Positions 13,848 to 17,529 of a stretch of 17,529 bases of DNA are shown here, piece by piece. The stretch is taken from the NCBI GenBank assembly GCA_002353635.1, contig DEKA01000020.1:7255-24783 (forward strand), given 5' to 3'. The number at the start of each line of letters is the position of its first letter. Position 1 is the first letter of the stretch. This DNA comes from Lachnospiraceae bacterium UBA2734. Lineage in GTDB: Bacteria; Bacillota; Clostridia; Lachnospirales; Lachnospiraceae. A model generated the notes under the pieces. It searched no databases. It had not been told where the DNA came from and saw only the letters and a program-made list of their open reading frames with translations. Made by a program: the position numbers and the translations under genes.

Positions 13848-15692
13848 ATGATTAAGGCTGCATTGACGGGGCTTGTATTTTTATCGATATTTGCTCTGCT
13901 TTTTGACAGGGCATATCGATATGCAATGGCAGACGAAAGGACAGACCTTTTTGAAGATAAGCGGATCCGGCGAATTTTTGTTCTGTTTTCAGCGCTCGGG
14001 CTGGCCCTCTGCATCCATCTGCTCATTCAGAACAGGTTTGTCTACTACTGGGACTACGGCGGATACTGGACATCAAGCTACCTCACCATGAAAAGCCTTT
14101 TCAAGGCTCCTCTGGATACAGTAAAGTCTGTGTATCAGTCAGTTCTGAAGTACGATTACAACAATATTCTCCCACTGGTGATCTCTGTGCCGCTGAAGGC
14201 ATTCGGGTATACCTTTCCAAGGTATGTAGTTGTCAATTTTCTTCTGTTCCTCGTTCCGGCATGGGCTGTCCTCGTATCTGTCATTTGGAAAATACTGTCC
14301 AGGTATGAACCCTCACTTCTGTCTGGAAAGAAAAAATATCTGACTTTAATTTTCACAGTTTTTCTGACAGCTTCGTTCACGCCGTTTTATTATGCTATGC
14401 TGCGTGGCTATATTGATGCAGCATGTCTGATCCCATCTTCACTGGCGATTCTTCTGTTCGTTGATTATAACGGACCTGTTCTGGACAGGAGGCAGCTCGT
14501 CAGAGATATATTCATTTCGCTCTGCCTTCTTGTTTCTTTCCTGTTCAGAAGGTATTTTGCCTATTTTGCCGTCGGATATGGGGCTGCACTTTGTCTTTAC
14601 TCGGTTTACCAGGTTATTAGTGCGCGCAGATCTTCCGGATGGGGAGAGACAATACGCAATGCCGTGATGAACCTTGCTGCCGTTGGTGCCATAGCAGCAG
14701 GTATTCTTCTGCTCTTTTTCAGACCTCTTGCAGTTCGTGCCCTCACCGGTAATTATGCCAATGCATATGAAGGCTATGATGCTCCGCTTCCTGATAAGGT
14801 GAACGGTGTTGCTGTTAAGTTTGGACTCATCACATTTATTCTGGCCGGTGCAGCGATCGTCCTTTGCTTTCTGACGAAGAAGGCCAGGAAGCTGACGCTG
14901 TTCTGTGCAGTCTCCGCGGCTGTTACGACCGCAGCCTTCTTCCGGGTGCAGAGCATGGATGATCATCATATCTATACGATTGCTCCGTCGATCTTCATCC
15001 TTATGGCACTAGGGATCTTTCAGATCTGTGCTCTTTTCCGACAATCTTCTTACAGGTTTGTCTGCGGCATAGCGGCTGCAGCCATTCTTGGGATTGGCGC
15101 AGTGAACTGTTATTTTCCTTCGGCGAGGAGATTTATCCGTCCCTTCGCGGGCATTTATGCACAGCAGTATAATCCCTTACAGCGAGGTGATCTGGATGAA
15201 CTTCATCATGTCGCCAATGATCTGAATAAACTTACGGAAGGGACAGATGACTGGGTTTATATCTGTGCGAGCGGGGACATCCTGAATTCCAGCATTATGG
15301 GTGCACTCAATGAGCCATACAGCGAGGGAGCCGTGCATAATCTGTATTGGACTGCAAACGTAGATTTGCGGGATGGATTCCCGGCGGGCTTTTTGAGGGC
15401 AAAGTATGTCGTCGTTACAGATCCTGTTCAGCTCCACCTTGCAGAGGGAACGCAGGAGGCAGTGCGCTTCCCCAACCAGGAGGTGCAGAATGCAGACTCA
15501 CCGATTGGAAGGCATTTCAGAAAACTTCCCGGGAGCTTTGTGCTCGACAATGACGTGAAAGCGTACATCTATCAGAAGGCAAGTGACTTTGAGAGGTCCG
15601 ATCTTCAGTATCTCGCGGATTATTACAGCAAACTCTATCCGGGAAAGGATGACATGTTCGCTGATGTCATCCTGCATAGTCAGGATGACTGA
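13848..15692 (+). CDS. polytopic membrane protein, GT-C glycosyltransferase-like, function unknown
   Basis: This 614-residue protein has about eleven predicted membrane segments (near 4-20, 42-61, 126-148, 163-185, 193-206, 220-258, 273-293, 322-342, 348-365, 377-397 and 402-421). A hydrophilic C-terminal part of about 180 residues follows. The first large loop has YYWDYGGYW (66-74), which resembles the acidic first-loop motif of GT-C lipid-linked sugar transferases; D69 would be the candidate catalytic residue. The architecture supports a GT-C-like enzyme acting outside the membrane, but the specific family, donor and acceptor are not recognised. It starts after a strong GGGGGGAG site (13837-13844). 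Codon use is visibly AT-richer than in its neighbours, which fits later acquisition. Confidence 0.7.
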   Translation: MIKAALTGLVFLSIFALLFDRAYRYAMADERTDLFEDKRIRRIFVLFSALGLALCIHLLIQNRFVYYWDYGGYWTSSYLTMKSLFKAPLDTVKSVYQSVLKYDYNNILPLVISVPLKAFGYTFPRYVVVNFLLFLVPAWAVLVSVIWKILSRYEPSLLSGKKKYLTLIFTVFLTASFTPFYYAMLRGYIDAACLIPSSLAILLFVDYNGPVLDRRQLVRDIFISLCLLVSFLFRRYFAYFAVGYGAALCLYSVYQVISARRSSGWGETIRNAVMNLAAVGAIAAGILLLFFRPLAVRALTGNYANAYEGYDAPLPDKVNGVAVKFGLITFILAGAAIVLCFLTKKARKLTLFCAVSAAVTTAAFFRVQSMDDHHIYTIAPSIFILMALGIFQICALFRQSSYRFVCGIAAAAILGIGAVNCYFPSARRFIRPFAGIYAQQYNPLQRGDLDELHHVANDLNKLTEGTDDWVYICASGDILNSSIMGALNEPYSEGAVHNLYWTANVDLRDGFPAGFLRAKYVVVTDPVQLHLAEGTQEAVRFPNQEVQNADSPIGRHFRKLPGSFVLDNDVKAYIYQKASDFERSDLQYLADYYSKLYPGKDDMFADVILHSQDD

Positions 15693-15754
15693 TGGCCTGT
15701 CCGCAGAAGAATGGCATGAATCTCTTCTGAATGATGATTTATAAAATTACATGA

Positions 15755-15877
15755 GTTTCAGCATCAGGGACAGCAGGCGTCGTCGCAAGCCGCCCGGAGA
15801 ATGCGGGAAAGAACATCGTCGTCATCGTTCCCGACAGCGGAGACCACTATCTGAACGGGGATTTGTATCAGGAATAA
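15755..15877 (+). pseudogene. 3' remnant of a cysteine synthase (O-acetylserine sulfhydrylase) gene
   Basis: One frame, entered after a TGA at 15752-15754, reads SASGTAGVVASRPENAGKN and then IVVIVPDSGDHYLNGDLYQE before TAA 15875. This matches the C-terminal end of CysK-type enzymes, where xRPENAGK(x)IVVxLPDSGDRYLSTPLF is characteristic. Only about 40 codons survive; the PLP-binding domain and all catalytic residues are absent, there is no start codon, and the conserved DRYL is changed to DHYL. It is a relic left by deletion or by an earlier insertion event, not a functional gene. A short independent peptide is unlikely. Confidence 0.7.
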
Positions 15878-15897
15878 TTTGCCTTTCTGCACCGAAA

Positions 15898-15929
15898 ATA
15901 CTGCGAGAGCAGTATGAATCGCATATAAT
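15898..15929 (+). promoter_or_regulatory. palindrome plus TATAAT, possible rnhB promoter
   Basis: ATACTGC (15898-15904) and GCAGTAT (15909-15915) form a perfect 7-bp hairpin or operator with loop GAGA. TATAAT is at 15924-15929. The optimal -35 position (15901-15906, CTGCGA) falls inside the palindrome and does not match TTGACA, so if this is a promoter it may need an activator or be blocked by a factor bound there. Confidence 0.35.
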
Positions 15930-15932
15930 GAT

Positions 15933-15991
15933 GCCATGGACCTGGCTTGAGCTTCGTCGGATTAGAAGACCTTGCCTTCTCCATGGCTTTT
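15933..15991 (+). terminator. possible terminator with long loop
   Basis: GCCATGG (15933-15939) pairs with CCATGGC (15981-15987), followed by TTTTATATTT. Within the 41-base loop CTTC pairs with GAAG. The long loop makes it a weak candidate, but the T-tract directly after a GC-bearing stem is suggestive. It lies between the possible rnhB promoter and the gene. Confidence 0.35.
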
Positions 15992-16045
15992 ATATTTGTC
16001 ATCCAGGACGATGGAACTGAAGGACGAAGCCCGTAGAGGGAGATC

Positions 16046-16954
16046 ATGACAGAGAAGGAAAAGGCCGCCGCAAAAAGGGCGGAGAAACTGGAGAGGGAAA
16101 AAGAGAGGGTGCACGCCATGCGCACTTTCGAGGAGAACGCCGTGCGGGAGAAGTTCGGCGGCAGTTTTCCGGATTGGCCGTTAACAGATGACGGCACAGA
16201 CCGTGCAGCAGAAGACGGACTGGATTCCGGAACTGAGGCAGGCGCGACAGGCACGACAGAGGGGGAAAAGAAGCACAGGATTCTGCTGTGCGGTATCGAC
16301 GAGGCAGGAAGAGGCCCTCTCGCAGGTCCTGTAGCGGCGGGCGCCTGTATTCTACCTCTGGATCATGACATTCTCTATATCAACGATTCCAAGAAGCTGT
16401 CCGCGAAGAAGCGTGAAGAGCTCTATGAGGTGATCACGAGAGAGGCACTGGCATGGAATGTCGCCGTGGTGTCCCCTGCGAGAATTGATGAGATCAATAT
16501 TCTGCAGGCAACCTTCGAGGCGATGCGCGCGGCGGTGGAGGGTCTGCACCGGCCGGCAGCTGCTGACGCTTTTGAGGAAGTCGTCTTGAATAACGCGCCC
16601 TCAGACAAGGCATCTTCAGAGCACAAACCTTCAGCATGCAGATCTTCAGGCGGTGCACCTGACAGGGAGAAGATCACACCAGATGTTCTCGTCGTTGATG
16701 CCGTTCATATTCCGCAGATTGACATTCCGCAGTGTGACATCATCAAGGCGGATGCACAGTGCGCCTCGGTGGCGGCTGCCAGCATTCTGGCCAAGGTGAC
16801 GAGGGATCGGTATATGGAAGAGATGGACAAGCGGTATCCAGGCTACGGCTTTGCCGCCCACAAGGGATATGGGACAAAGGCACACATTGAGGCGCTGAAG
16901 GCACTTGGCCCCTGCCCGATTCACAGAAGGACTTTTATCTCACATTTCATCTGA
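16046..16954 (+). CDS. rnhB: ribonuclease HII with N-terminal extension and internal insertion
   Basis: This 302-residue protein removes misincorporated ribonucleotides and RNA from RNA-DNA hybrids. The core motifs are CGIDEAGRGPLAGPV (82-96), NDSKKLS (113-119), VVDAV (216-220), IKADAQ (233-238), AAASILAKVTRDR (243-255) and GYGTKAH (274-280). Catalytic acids are D85, E86, D218 and D236, equivalent to D16, E17, D108 and D126 of E. coli. Before the core lies a charged extension of about 75 residues; Bacillus-type RNase HII also has an N-terminal domain, though this one is largely Glu/Lys-rich and then Gly/Thr-rich. A low-complexity insert (about 170-210) separates two core strands. GAGGGAG precedes the ATG. 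The enzyme appears functional. Confidence 0.93.
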   Translation: MTEKEKAAAKRAEKLEREKERVHAMRTFEENAVREKFGGSFPDWPLTDDGTDRAAEDGLDSGTEAGATGTTEGEKKHRILLCGIDEAGRGPLAGPVAAGACILPLDHDILYINDSKKLSAKKREELYEVITREALAWNVAVVSPARIDEINILQATFEAMRAAVEGLHRPAAADAFEEVVLNNAPSDKASSEHKPSACRSSGGAPDREKITPDVLVVDAVHIPQIDIPQCDIIKADAQCASVAAASILAKVTRDRYMEEMDKRYPGYGFAAHKGYGTKAHIEALKALGPCPIHRRTFISHFI

Positions 16955-16960
16955 TCTTTT

Positions 16961-17014
16961 TACCTTCCGTTCCGAGCCCCTTACGCTCCCCCTGGATTGT
17001 TCGGGCGGAAGGTA
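16961..17014 (+). repeat. long hairpin between rnhB and yraN
   Basis: TACCTTCCG (16961-16969) pairs with CGGAAGGTA (17006-17014). After a one-base bulge the stem continues TCCGA (16971-16975) with TCGGG (17001-17005), including one U-G pair. The loop is pyrimidine-rich. No T-tract follows immediately, so it is not a standard terminator. The rest of the gap (to 17093) is a T/C-rich tract with no gene. Confidence 0.5.
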
Positions 17015-17093
17015 TTGACCGGTATCATTTTTTACAGGCAATCCCATTCCGTTTTCGTTTCTTTTTCAATTTTTCTCAGGATATTCATAGAAT

Positions 17094-17468
17094 ATGAGCA
17101 AAGCTAATCACCGCAGAATCGGCGCCGTCATGGAGGACATGGCGGCGGATTTTGTCGTCTCCAACGGAGGCAGAATCATCGCCCGCAACTACCACGACGG
17201 CAGGAAAGGAGAGATTGATCTTATCATCGAAGAAAAGGGCGTTCTGGCATTTGCAGAGGTGAAATACAGAGGGAGTCTTCGCTGCGGCGCACCTGAAGAT
17301 GCTGTGACGGCAGAAAAGCAGAGAACGATCCGCAGGGCGGCAGAGTTCTATCTTTACCGTGAGCGGAGGATCAGTGCAGCAGATCTTTCTGTCCGCTTCG
17401 ATGTCATTTCCATTCTCCGCACCGGACCGTCGCAGGTGCATGTGCGCTGGATCCGGGGAGCGTTCTGA
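17094..17468 (+). CDS. yraN: YraN family endonuclease-like protein (UPF0102)
   Basis: This 124-residue protein belongs to the UPF0102/YraN family, a small restriction-endonuclease-fold group of uncertain role that often lies beside rnhB. Family landmarks are GAVMEDMAADFVV (10-22), ARNYHDGRKGEIDLI (30-44) and FAEVKYR (53-59). D42, E55 and K57 fit the D-ExK arrangement of PD-(D/E)XK folds. The length is typical. The ribosome site is weak (AGGA at 17078-17081, twelve bases from ATG). The final 61 bases of the window contain TTGACA (17474-17479) without a matching -10 at the expected spacing. Confidence 0.92.
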   Translation: MSKANHRRIGAVMEDMAADFVVSNGGRIIARNYHDGRKGEIDLIIEEKGVLAFAEVKYRGSLRCGAPEDAVTAEKQRTIRRAAEFYLYRERRISAADLSVRFDVISILRTGPSQVHVRWIRGAF

Positions 17469-17529
17469 GCTTTGTTGACATGTAATTGTTTAGCACCCCT
17501 CGGAAAGTCGAAAATTCGGATGGGAAGCT

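Larger units (their letters stand above)
15693..16045 (+). other. interval without an intact gene
   Basis: These 353 bases separate the GT-C-like gene from rnhB. They contain the decayed 3' end of a cysteine-synthase-like gene (15755-15877), a 7-bp hairpin with a GAGA loop (15898-15915), a TATAAT box (15924-15929) and a hairpin ending in a T-tract (15933-15991). The first 60 bases show nothing that I can identify. The 89-codon Arg-rich frame starting at 15751 is read out of phase with the relic and is not supported. Confidence 0.6.

Noticed and set aside
15751..16020. 89-codon Arg-rich forward frame after the GT-C-like gene
   Set aside because: It is out of phase with the cysteine-synthase relic, which explains the sequence better; composition is unlike a real protein and no ribosome site precedes it.
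17474..17529. Promoter or CIRCE-like element at the window end (TTGACA, TTTAGCACC)
   Set aside because: No -10 at 16-18 bases, and the GAGTGCTAA half expected for CIRCE is absent; the gene it might serve lies outside the window.
1..17529. CRISPR array, tRNA genes, insertion sequence or phage attachment site
   Set aside because: No regularly spaced repeats, cloverleaf sequences, transposase genes or flanking inverted repeats with target duplications were seen on either strand.

Overview
The window reads as one continuous stretch of a low-to-moderate-GC Gram-positive chromosome, most likely class Clostridia and probably Lachnospiraceae. This is inferred from gene order and protein style, because no rRNA is present. 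All convincing genes lie on the + strand. The order acpP-rnc-smc-ftsY, then ylxM-ffh-rpsP-khpA-rimM-trmD-rplS, then lepB-rbgA, and finally rnhB-yraN is the classic Firmicute housekeeping block for fatty-acid carrier, RNA processing, chromosome condensation, SRP targeting, ribosome maturation and tRNA modification.

Layout. Positions 1-1010 hold acpP and rnc, which overlap by one base and are followed by a terminator-like hairpin. Positions 1126-5764 hold smc and ftsY. Positions 5830-6963 encode a membrane-anchored GH25-like (lysozyme-fold) protein. Positions 6964-7085 carry a dense regulatory interval: direct repeats, a palindrome, a perfect 21-bp inverted repeat, and a near-consensus sigma-A promoter placed so that ylxM should be almost leaderless. 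Positions 7086-10943 are ylxM, ffh, rpsP, khpA, rimM and trmD. Positions 10944-11513 hold the rplS promoter, a structured leader, rplS and a strong terminator. Positions 11558-13820 hold a degenerate signal peptidase, rbgA, and a second, intact signal peptidase. Positions 13848-15692 encode a polytopic GT-C-like membrane protein in AT-richer sequence. Positions 15693-16045 contain no intact gene but do hold the decayed 3' end of a cysteine-synthase (cysK-like) gene. Positions 16046-17468 are rnhB and yraN.

How the genes fit together. FtsY and Ffh are the receptor and signal-sequence-binding GTPases of co-translational export, and YlxM is their habitual partner. Signal peptidase I acts on the exported products. 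RpsP, RimM, TrmD, RplS and RbgA serve ribosome assembly and tRNA modification. Rnc, KhpA and RnhB act on RNA.

The most notable observations are two apparent pseudoenzymes on the outside of the membrane. The first LepB copy lacks both the catalytic Ser and the catalytic Lys, while an intact copy sits one gene downstream. The GH25-like protein has lost three of four catalytic acids while keeping the fold landmarks. Other points of interest are the leaderless ylxM promoter embedded in a perfect hairpin, a structured rplS leader with a possible tiny uORF, and an insertion between rbgA and rnhB (lepB2, GT-C gene, cysK relic) that interrupts a synteny known from Bacillus. I did not see a clearly new multi-gene system such as a defence island or CRISPR array.
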